NCBI GenBank assembly: GCA_022315425.1
Contig: JAIUPT010000041.1
Coordinates: forward strand, 2,232,001 to 2,296,000
DNA: 64,000 nt
Direction of reading: 5' to 3'
Source: Pseudevernia furfuracea
Taxonomy: Eukaryota > Ascomycota > Lecanoromycetes > Lecanorales > Parmeliaceae
The stretch's first letter is position 1, and each line of letters opens with the position of its first letter. The position numbers and the translations under genes were made by a program. The notes under the pieces are model-generated. The model made no database searches and was not told the origin of the DNA. It worked only from the letters and a program-made list of their open reading frames with translations. Shown here piece after piece: positions 43,601-54,132 of the stretch.

Positions 43601-45421
43601 AAGAATCGCTATAACAATAAAATTAAGTCGATTGTTATTATTCGTATAATATGTCGCTTTTCTAAAGATGTTAACACTATTAAGAGCTTTTAAAATATGT
43701 TAAGTAATACTCGTATCGAATATAAAAAGATCTCTGCAAATCGTCTTAATATCGACTCGTAATATTATTTTAAATATGATCGAAGAGACGTTATATAACT
43801 TTAATAGATCTTTATTAAAGCGACGTAATTAATTATAAATATATAGATATATACGAAGCATAAAATCTTTTAAATAAAGACGCGTCTCTTTTTAATATAC
43901 TCTTTTTTTCTATTACGATCAAGAAGATAACGAGAATATTAAGTTATATAAAGCTAGCTTTACGATAAAAGTTTAATAAAATATAAAATTCTATATAACG
44001 TAAGCTTCTAGAGATCTCTTATAAAGCTTTTAAGAATAATATGATAACTTAATTTAAAACGTGTAAATAATCGATTAATTAAAGATATAATAATTGACGA
44101 GAAATTTATTAGCTAATCTTTTAATTTATTAACTTAGTAATAGTAAAACGTTCTATTATACGAAGATAATAACGAACGACTATAAAATGCTATTTATAAA
44201 TAATTCGTATAATCTTTCTTAGAACGCTACGTTCGATATAAGTAGAGCGATGCTCTCGAATAGAGTCTTTTAATTCTTCAATATAATCTAACTTTAAATT
44301 TAACTTACTTATTTAACTTTTACGTCATATATCTCGTCTATTAGTCGATTAGAATAAGCGAGTCGAATCAGATATAATAAAGTCTCTTATCTGAGCGTAT
44401 TCTTATATCGATTTCTTTATTAATTAATAGACTCTTATTACTAAAGCGAATATAATACTATATTCTAACTTTATTTCTTAGCTTTTATCGATGCATATGT
44501 TAAGTTTAGATAATATTAGTTACTCGTTCGATTCTAGAGCGAACGACTACGCTCGAGACGAGACTATTGCTAATTTGATCATCAAGTCTCTTTCAAAGAT
44601 TATTACGAATAATAATACGATTCGTGCGATTATAAGAGACTCAGACGTTAATCAAGACGAGTATCTCACTAAATATAAGTTAAAATTTAAGAAATGCGCT
44701 TATATAAGATTATCGACTTACTGTGATTCGCATTTTATCACTAATACTAATTATAGAATTCGATCGAACTTGATACGATAGACGAAAGCTTTGAAGTCGA
44801 GAGAAGCGTCGAAGCAATCTCTCTATACGTTAAGAGTATTATAATTATTATTAAATATACTAAGAATATAGCTGAGCTTATAGAGATTATAAAAGCTATT
44901 CTCGTTATCGAGAAGAGTATTATATTCGCTAATATTAAATTCGAAATCTTAAAGTCTAAGATATATCTAGATAACTAACGCTTGACACTATCTTTAAAAA
45001 TTATGATCTAATCTACTTCTAATCTTCGTCGAGTTAGGGTGAACTTGTTTAAATTTAAAGAAAGCAACGCTTATTTGATTCTCGATAATGCTTATTATTA
45101 TCTTTAGAGTCGCGAGCTTTTCGATAATTATCTAACACTTTACGATAATAATAGCGATTACGATTTCGATATTAATACGAGAAGTACTAGTTACGAAAGT
45201 AAGCTCTTTATATTATTTATATAAGATTAAAATAATATTTAAAGAGTATTTATCTTATATTCGAAATATTTAAATAATCTATTAAAAGAAGAACTTTTAA
45301 GCTTAACTTATTTCGAGAATCTCGTATATACTCTTATAACACGTAGATCGCTTTTTAACTTTTATAACTTTATCGTTTCTTCGTCTCTAAAAGCGCTCGC
45401 TAACGATATTAAAATAATTTT

Positions 45422-45907
45422 TACTGCGCAACGAGGCGAGACGCCTCGACGAGATTTCGTATTAGATCGGATTCGAAGTGAGATATCGAAGCGAATTTTC
45501 GAATTTTTTAAAAACCTCATCTTATCTCGTCTTAGCGTCGATTTATTCGAGATTATTTCGTTATCTCGTTAAGTCTATCAATTAAATTAGCTCGAAATCG
45601 TTATTCTCGTAACGATCGTTTAAATATTATTTTTAATTATCTTTTTAAGCAATTATACGTTGTACTTTAATTTCGATTAAAGTATCGTACTTTATAATCT
45701 ATTTTATTTTACTTTGATACGCAATATTAAAATTTTAGAAGGGTCGCTTAGAAATATTCAGAGTTTATCGAGATATCGAAATAATCTCGTTATCTCGATG
45801 AAAATAAATCGTCTCACTCCGTCTCACCTCAATCAAAACCCGTCTTAGCGTCGAGACGAGATGCGACATCTCAAACCTCGTCTCCACCCGCCTCATTGCG
45901 CAGCGTA
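45422..45907. mobile_element. TIR element copy 1, between KS and AT of the PKS relic
   Basis: Ends are TACTGCGCAAC...TTGCGCAGCGTA, an inverted repeat with a 2-nt deletion on the left, about 486 nt. It interrupts the KS-AT linker just after a coding block ending IKIIF. Arm A (left, AAGCGAATTTTCGAATTTTTT) and arm B (right) differ from each other. Related to 48,623-49,112, but with arms in the opposite order around a core in the same orientation. No transposase. Confidence 0.75.
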
Positions 45908-47066
45908 CTTTTTAAGCTTAAGAGAATATCGAGATTAAATAACTTCGTTCTTATCTTTATAGAACAAGAGACTTAATAATCGTCGATAATTCGCGAAGTA
46001 CTGAGATATTCTATCTTTAAGAAGAGTCTAATCGAAAGTTAAATCTTTATTATATCGTTCGACTGCACGTGAAACGAAATTACTATTCTATTAGACTTAG
46101 AAAGCAAGCTTATTAATATTCTCGAGTACTATTAGTCTATATATATTATACTTCAGATCGCACTTATTAACTTATTAATCTATTAAGATATAAAATAAAA
46201 GACGATAGTAAGTTACTTTAGTGACGAAATTAATAAGTTTTACTAGCTTTCTTTACTAGTAACTTAAAGTTATATTATTTATTATTCGTTTTAAACATTT
46301 TACGATTTAATTATAATCTTTATTAATTAAATAGATTAATAATTTTTCGTTATTTCGTAATAGCTCGTAATTATCGATATGATTTAGATAATTTCTAGTA
46401 TTAGTAGCGTTCTTCGAATCGTGCTAATTGAGATTAGAGGCTACTTATATCGCTAACGATATATCGCACGAGAGTGTTATTAAAATCGTCTATTTTCGCG
46501 AAGTCTACGTTAATAAGATATAACGTAGATTAAAGAATAGAAAAGAAATCATATTTGTCGTTAATCGAATCGAAGAAGAAGTTAAGACATATCTTGATAT
46601 CGTTAGAGATAAGACTATCGTTATTAATTGTGTTAATAGTCTCATTGATGTTATTATCTTCGATAACGATTATATTCTTATTTATCTTGAGAGAGCTATA
46701 TAGAGAGATTTCAAATTTGCGAGAAAACTAAGAGTTAGCGTTACTTATCACTCGTCTCATATATAAGTCGTAATAAATAATTTCTTTTAATCGATAAGCT
46801 CTATTAAGACTCTCGAGAACTTTTCGATATCTATATTTTTATTAGTTATCGAAAAAGTCGTTTCGAAGTTAAAAGATCTTAATGCAGTCTACTAAATTAA
46901 GAATATAATATTAGTCGTTAGATTCTTCGATATAGTCATTAATCTGCTATTTTACTCGTTAGATTCTAAACGTCGTCGAAGAAAATTAGTAATCTAAAGT
47001 GCTATTAACAGCGAGCTTAAGAGAATAGCTATTATATAAGCTCGAGAATTGTCGAGCGTAATCGAA

Positions 47067-47092
47067 TCGCTTGATATACGTATATCAAGCGA
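47067..47092. repeat. Perfect 26-nt palindrome
   Basis: TCGCTTGATATAC followed directly by its reverse complement GTATATCAAGCGA. With one unpaired base the symmetry extends to GAA...TTC on both sides. It lies in the DH region of the mutated PKS. Confidence 0.85.
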
Positions 47093-48622
47093 ATTCTTAA
47101 CTTGAGAAGCTTAAGAGAATTAGATTTCAAAGTTTTTATTTTTCTTTTTTAAGAATTAGTCTTACTATTAGATATACTATACGTAATATATATAGCTTCG
47201 CTAAGTTCACATTGTTATATAATTCTAGTCTGTCTTATATATATCTATATTATATAAGTTAGTTTAACAAGTATAGTTATTAAGATAAGTCTTCATGAAA
47301 CTCTTAAAAATTTCTAAGTTAAATCATAATAGCTATCGATAAGAAGCTCAACTCTAGCGTTATTTATAAGTTTTTGATTTAACGTAAGTAGAACGTAGAA
47401 GTAACTACTATAAACATTATAAATCTACTATAATGTCTCGAATATTTAGTCGATCTTGTTAGAGTCAATAACGTAGAGTCGAATCAAAACTCGAGAACTC
47501 TAATTGATCTCTCTTTATATTTATAATAGCATATTAAGAGATTCTAATATAGATCTTCGACTAGTAGCGCAACAAGAATACGAAGTTAGTCACGAATTAA
47601 TCTTTTAGATGTGTTAGTCGATAATCAAAATACTCTCGAGTCGAGATATCGAAATAATCTTCGTCTTCTCGAGAATTCATAAATAAAAGATCATATAGTT
47701 ATTAAGATAATTCTTTATTTAACTACTAATATACTTATTATAATTTTAAAAGTCGTTTACTAGATTATTAATTTTATAAAAAAGCTCGCGAGATTGCAAT
47801 TTAAAGACGTAATCTTCGATGATGATTTGATTATATTATTCGTCGATCAAGTAGTAAAAGTATTACTAAGTGTTAGATCTTATAAAAGTTTTAACTCTTT
47901 TTATTACTAAACGATTTTCTTTATATTATTAAATAAATCTTAAATAAAGCAATCTCTTCAAAGCTTTTCGATTATCTATAAGTAGTTATTAAGTAATATT
48001 AATCTCGTCTCTATATATGTCGCGAAATGAGAGACTCATATAATAACTTTTAAGAATATTAAGATTCGTACTTCTAAATCTATTGATCTCTTAGATTTCT
48101 ACGATTAACTTTAATCTATTAATATAAGTTATAACTCTCTATTTCGAAGAATTACTCGAGCTATCGCTATATCTAATTAGCATATCGATTATAATACTAT
48201 TAAAATATCGAATACGAAGTTTAGTATATCGTAAGAACATTAATCTACGCACTTAATATATTCGATTATATTCGATATTATATTTTACTTAATTTTTATT
48301 ACTCTATTTAAAAAGAAATCGATAGATAAAGTATTAATTTTAGTAATAATAATAAAACTTATTTATTGTCGTCGATCTATCAAAAGACGTCGACTTTAAA
48401 TATTTTAAGTTTTTAAAAGTCGTCAAAACAAGCTTACGAGAGACTTTAGACGATTTTCTTATTTTTAACGAAAGCTAAACTTAGTTAAAAATCGTTATTT
48501 ATAATATGATTATTTAAAAAGTCTTCTCGAGAAACGTAAATATTAATTAGATATCTTCTGCGATCGATAAAAGTTCGAAGCGCGTAGCTCGAATAGAGTA
48601 AAGAGAAGATTTAAATTACTTT

Positions 48623-49112
48623 TACGCTGCGCAATAAGACGAGATAAGACGAGATTTTAAGTGTCGTATCTCGTCTCGACGTTAAGATAAAATTTGATTA
48701 AGATAAGACGATTTATTTTTATTAAAATAATGAAATTATCTCGATATCTCGTTAAGTTTATTAATTAGAGTAATTCGAGATCGTTACTCTCGTAACGACT
48801 CTTTAAATATTAATTCGCGTGTCTTTTTAATTATCTTTTTAAATAATTATACGTTATATTTTAATTTTAATTAAGATATTATATTCTTCGTTCTATTTTA
48901 TTTTAATTTTAATACGTAATATTAAAATTTTAAAGAAATCGCTTAGAGATATTTAGAGTTTATCGAGATAACAAAGTAATCTCGAATAAATCGACGTTGA
49001 GACGAGATAAGATGAGATTTTTAAAAAATTCGAAAACTCGCTTCGATATCTTATCTCGAATTTGATTCAACGCGAAACTTCGTCGAAGCGTCTCGTCTCA
49101 TTGCGCAACGTA
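48623..49112. mobile_element. TIR element copy 2 with 8-bp target duplication
   Basis: Begins TACGCTGCGCAA and ends TTGCGCAACGTA (490 nt). It is flanked by ATTACTTT at 48,615-48,622 and again at 49,113-49,120, an 8-bp target-site duplication as made by hAT-superfamily transposases. Its left arm equals the right arm of copy 1 reverse-complemented, and vice versa, while the ~230-nt core has the same orientation as in copy 1. Non-autonomous. Confidence 0.8.
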
Positions 49113-50442
49113 ATTACTTTATAGATTTAGATACTCAAAGTCTGTTAATAAAAGAAGCCTTGAGACACGAACGTACGAATCTAAGCGGGTCAGGTGCCTA
49201 GCTTGAAGTGTGACTGGCTCGAGCGTGTTACAAGAACGCGAACTTGAAAGTTCTTGTCATTAAGAATTAGATCAATCTGAAAATTTTGAACCTTCTTCAT
49301 CAAGATCTGTTCGTGAACTGCGATTCAGAGAATACTTCCTTCTCGAAGATTCGCAGAACGCTTTTAATAGATCGCAGCAGATCTTAAATTAAAACTCGCT
49401 TAACGTTCACTTGAAATTGCTAGATGTACAAGAGGCATCCCAAGATCAACTGACAGAGCTAGACACATTTGACATAATCCTCACCGACACTCACGATATA
49501 TCCGAAGATTAACTTCGCCTGAAAGCTGCAAAGTCACTTCTTCGTCCAGATGGCGCATTGAAATTACTGAGCCGAAGAGTCAGCAGTACAGCCGATGAGA
49601 CCGCAATATTGCTATACGTGAAATATACGAGACTCACTGGCCCGACTATCTTTGTCCAGAATGAGGCGATAGATATCGTTATTGTCTCTATTAGAAACGA
49701 CGAAAAATCAAAGATGACAGTCGAAGAGATCCATCTACTCTTGCTCACTACGAAACCTTCCTCGAATGTAATCGCTCTGGAGAATAATCTATTCAAACAT
49801 CTGAATAGTCTCGACATCAATGTGAAGACAGTTACACTCTCGAATGCTTTGGCTCTAAAAGAATCAACTGTTATTTCTCTTCTCGAGGTTGAATCCCCTC
49901 TCGTGATATCATAAGACGAGAAGCAATTTCTCCAATTCCAACAGCAGATAACGTCTGTAAGTGATCTTCTGTGAGCGACGTGTGACGGGATCTTGAATAC
50001 AGATGCACACAGTCTACAGAACGCTTCTACGACTGACTTACTTCGAACACTACGAGTTGAATTGCCGCAGATTAGACTACCTCATCTTAACTTGTGTTCA
50101 TCTCGTGACTTGGCCTCTAAATCTACGCCGAAGTTATTAACAACTGTTCTGATATTGAGCACAAAGATAAATACAGATTCGAAAAGTATTGAAATGAAGC
50201 TGGTCGAAAGCAATGGAAGTGATTTTATTTCTCGAGTGATTACGAATCAGAGTCTTAATCGTGAGCTAAAGCTATAATCGAATAAGATAAGATCAGTTTA
50301 GAATCGTTTGTATCAGGAAGATCGAGCTTTTAAGTTACAGATAGACAATACTGACATTATAGAAGATCTTCGCTGAACTACTAACAAAGATACTGCGAAA
50401 CCTTTATCGAAGGAGCATATCGAAATTCGAACAATATATGTA

Positions 50443-51604
50443 ACGTGCTTGACCGGTCAACGAGATTTACTGACCTTCGAGACTCTAGGGTTAGGGCTTG
50501 GAGATGATTGGTCAAATTTGATAGGGCTACCGCAAGGGTTCCCCAGAATAACGCTGTCGCTGTAGACCTTTCTCCAGAGCCTTCTCCACTATTTTAGTCA
50601 TGTAAAGTAGTAATGTAGTGGCTAAAAAACATTCAAATAGGTCTTCAAATAGGCCTTCAAATAGTCAATTGAGTAGCTTGAAGAGGCCCTTGCTGCGATA
50701 CAGAGAATATAGTCCAAATACCACTTGTGTCATGGTGTGACATCAGTCAAGTCACCAGCCTAGTCAGCTATGCGATAGCCGACAGACGACAACCCCTGAA
50801 TCCCTTAAGGATCTGGCGATGCCCACATTCTTTCTGATTTCCTCATCTTTCGTCTTGGCCTTTACCTTAGTCCTAGCCATAGAGAATGAGATTCCTCTTA
50901 CCAAGCCTCGTTCCCTAACATTCAGCAAGAACGCTGGTTAGAAGACTAAACCAGCGACGAATGATCTCGAGATGTGTTGCCTTTGCTCGATTATCGTCCA
51001 ATGCTCTGCTATACGCAGTCTCCAATTGACCATTTCGTTTTAAAAATCGTTCCGTTCAATGTTTACCTATTTGCTTGCTTAGATCCCCCGTTTTCACTTG
51101 TAGAAGCTCTGATGCCATGATACGAAGGGCCTTCACTCTTGGTGAGTGTCCCCATTCAATCAATTTGATGCATCAGCCAGCTAAACAATCTTCCTCCTCT
51201 TTAGTGAAATGCTTTTAAGACTCTGCTGCTTCCACACGACTCTTTCGACCACGAATACTAGCATATAGTGAGGATTTAGGGACGTCGAATTGAATAGCGA
51301 GCTCGGGGACTTTCTTAGTAGAATCCTTTCGTAACTCGGCTAAAGCTTTGACCTTTCGAATATCTATCGTATCAGACTTAGAAGGCTTCTTATGAGTCAT
51401 AATGACGGAATTCAATTGAGTGTTAGATAGATATGAGACTAATAGTGGGGGTGGCGATGGAGGGGTAGTGGAATGTTGATTCGTTGTTTTGCAGAAAGAC
51501 CCTTACTGACAAATCCTTGCTACATGCGGTTAGACCGCTGAAATTTTGATATGCTTACTAAGAGTCTCGAAGGCCAGTAAATCTCGTTGACCGGTCAAGC
51601 ACGT
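50443..51604. mobile_element. pogo/Fot1-type DNA transposon, deletion derivative
   Basis: 1,162 bp. Terminal inverted repeats of 44 nt (50,443-50,486 and 51,561-51,604, one mismatch) begin ACGTGCTTGACCGGTCAA and include the palindrome TTGACCGGTCAA. TA lies on both sides (50,441-42 and 51,605-06). It splits the ER domain between a segment ending EIRTIYV and one starting with an LNASNLDAI block. Deleting the element plus one TA restores the reading frame, so the insertion is precise. It encodes only the N-terminal part of a transposase (51,415-51,215, minus). Sequence shows no RIP bias, unlike the PKS 5' half. Confidence 0.88.
51215..51415 (-). pseudogene. Truncated pogo/Fot1 transposase (N-terminal HTH only)
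   Basis: 66 codons: MNSVIMTHKKPSKS..., then KVKALAELRKDSTKKVPELA, IQFDVPKSSLYASIRGRK and SRVEAAES, then stop. The A-x-x-F-x-V-P-x-S-x-L-x-x-x-I-x-G-R pattern is the psq-like helix-turn-helix that starts Fot1/pogo transposases. CENPB and DDE parts are absent, so the element cannot move itself but could be moved by a full-length relative. Confidence 0.7.
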
Positions 51605-53460
51605 TATCTTTGAATGCATCGAACTTGGACGCAATCTCTGGGAACGGTCTTCGTATCGATCTCGGTCGCGAGGCTGTTGATCTTGTCTCGAGGGTTGACT
51701 CAAAGATGATCAAGTTTCGACCTGATAACAGGGTTGTGGCCATCAGCCCGCACTTCTTCAGGACTCATATCTGTCAACTAGTACAAAAGGTGTTAGAATC
51801 CGTTCGATTCGAAGTTGTCGTGTCGTTATCGACATTCTTCATAACGGTTTATCACGCTTTGATAGAGATCGCTCGATTGAGTAAAGAAGAGTTCGTGCTT
51901 ATACACTCGATCGCGAGCGGCCTTGATCAAGCTGTAATTCAACTAGCGAAACACATCGGTGGCGACATTTTCATCACAGTTGAATTTAAATCGAAGAAAA
52001 ACCTGCTCGCAGAACGTTATGGTCTCGTAGAAGATCACGTATTCGATTCTCGAAAAGCTTCATTGACAGCTAAAGCACTTTGGGCAATCAAGGGAAATGG
52101 GTTTGACGTGATCGTTAGTTTCTGCTCTGACGCTGCGCTTCGACAGCTCTCTTCTGTCGAGTTTGGTCGTTTCGTCGACATCGGACGAAAGATTAATGTA
52201 CGAGACTTATATAAAGCTTCGCTGCGCGGTAATGCTTTCTTCGTCAACGTGAATATTAATAGATGCAATGAAGCAAAGCACGTCGATCTGCTCGTTGTTG
52301 TCTTTAAGATGTTGGAGCGAAGTCAGCTCGAAGAGATCTTCTCTTCGAATCAGCACTTCGTTTTCGAATTATTAAAGGCCCTTGATCTTCTAAAGAGCAG
52401 AGATCGTAGTGATAAATTAATACTCACTTTCGAAAAAAGCGCCCTTGTTTCTCTTTTACCTCAAGTATCGCCGAGTCTAAAGCTGAAGGCAGACGCAACG
52501 TATATGATGTTCGGCGGCCTAGGGGCACTTCGTCTCATCATAGCGGAGAACATCTATTAACATGACGCTCGACACCTGATCCTCCTGTCTCGTTCAGGGG
52601 CGTCCACATCGTGACAACAAGAGGCCTTACAGAGTTTACGGGATCGCGAGTGCATTATGAATACACCAAAATGTGATATTACAGATGCCTCGCAGCTGCA
52701 GTCGCTCATTAAGGCTTTCAGACAAGGCAGATGCAAGATCAAGAATATAGTCCAATGTGCGATGATACTTCGAGTGAGCAATCACAACGGTTGATAAACT
52801 ATTCGAGAGTCCAACGTTAACATATGGGTAGGACTCGATATTCGAGAACATGATCATGAACAAATGTTCCTCGGCCACGCGACCCAAGATCACAGGCACC
52901 TGAAACCTCCACTCTCACATGCCGCGGGATCTCGACTTTTTCATTATTCTCAGCTCCATATCCGGCATTATCTGCAACACGGCGCAGGCCAACTACTGCG
53001 CCGGCAACACCTACGAGAACGCCATCGCCCACAATCGACATAAACAGGGTCTGGCCGTCATCACCCTCAATGTTGACCTCATCACCGACGCCAGTCACTT
53101 CACCGACGACTCCATCGTGGAGGACTACCTCAAACGTTACAGTCACTGGCTCCCGGCGCAAGTCACCGACCACGAGATGCAGGTCGCCCTCGCCGCCGCG
53201 ATGCGCCGCCGTCCCCACACAGCTCCTCGTCGACATCATCGACGACGTTCAGCGCGACAAGGAACGCAACCTGTGACCTCACGACGGCAAGTTCGATCAT
53301 CGGGTACGACCATCATCGCAGTCCGACGACAGCAATTAGCATCGGTTCGAAAGCGCTACGATCGTCGACGCGATCGCGACCGTGATCAGAGACACCTTGA
53401 CGACGAACGTCGCGACGACGATCGCGATAACGCTTAAGGATAATAGTCGCGCGCAGCGCG

Positions 53461-54132
53461 AAGGTAAGCAAGAAGGTGACGACGTAAGTCGCTGTCGTCG
53501 ATTAGGGGGAGAAGTGATAGGAATAGCGAGGTTTTTGACTCGATGCTAGAGATGATTTTTCTTTTCTTCTTCTTTGTTTTTGTGGGGCGGAGGTGGGTCA
53601 GCTAGTTTGCGTAAAGGTCAGGTAGATGAGAATCATTTGTTATTCGAAAACGTCTTTTTTTCTTATTTTGCCTTTTGTAAAAGTGCTTGAACGAAGAAAA
53701 GAGGGCGTTTCTGCTTTTAATTTTTGCTTTCACTCTTATTTGATTTGTTGGTTTGCTCTGATCTGGTATATTTAAACCCCTTCCCTCCCGTCTCTCTCTC
53801 TCTCTCTCTCTTTATCTAAATCCACTCCTTTTTTATCACACATAACTACCCTCGATTTATTATTTATCGTTTATTCAACACTCTCCCCCCCTCTCTTTAT
53901 CCGCCGACTTTAATTTATGAATGCTTTTGATAACGATACACAAGCGCTATCAATGATCGTCTAGTTAAATGTTAAGCAAAGTATAATTCCGGCAAATCGC
54001 TATAATTGATTTTATGATCTGCAAACTTAATGATACACAGAAGACATAGATATCAATCAAGATCTAAAGTAGCTTTCATCATCCCTCTCATGCTTTAGTC
54101 TCTCTTAGATTATAATAAGTCATAACACTCTC
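53461..54132. other. Convergent spacer between PKS and MFS relics
   Basis: Little mutated T-rich sequence with a (TC)n microsatellite at 53,791-53,810. No gene. Confidence 0.55.

Larger units (their letters stand above)
43600..53460 (+). pseudogene. Highly reducing polyketide synthase pseudogene
   Basis: A type I fungal PKS can be followed in order on the + strand. KS starts near 43,615 (IVIIRIICRFSKDVNT ~ IGxxCRFPG), continues at SYSFDSRANDYARDE (44,520) and VNQDE, then RRVRVNLFKFKESNAYLILD (45,030 ~ VNSFGFGGSNAH). AT: SYFSDEINK (~46,230 ~ GHSSGEI), VINCVNSLIDVI and FARKLRVSVTYHSSH (46,610-46,770), VRFFDIVINLL. DH region about 47,000-48,600 is barely legible. Post-MT region 49,450-50,280 (LLRPDGALKLL; SLQNASTTDLLRTLRVELPQ). 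ER 50,400-52,400 (KFRPDNRVVAISPHFF, VLIHSIASGLDQAVIQLAKHIG). KR 52,500-53,250 (FFIILSSISGIICNTAQANYCAGNTYENA). A stub of ACP ends near 53,450 without the GxDSL serine motif. Many stops, plus three inserted elements (2.1 kb in total), inactivate it. Without them the gene is about 7.7 kb, the usual HR-PKS size. Confidence 0.9.

Noticed and set aside
50486..50496. TAGGGTTAGGG as an interstitial telomere sequence
   Set aside because: Less than two units, located inside the pogo/Fot1-type element just past its left inverted repeat; chance or part of the element.
52817..53239. 140-codon Gly/Val-rich frame on the minus strand
   Set aside because: It is the antisense shadow of the GC-rich ketoreductase part of the PKS relic, which has clear sense-strand motifs.
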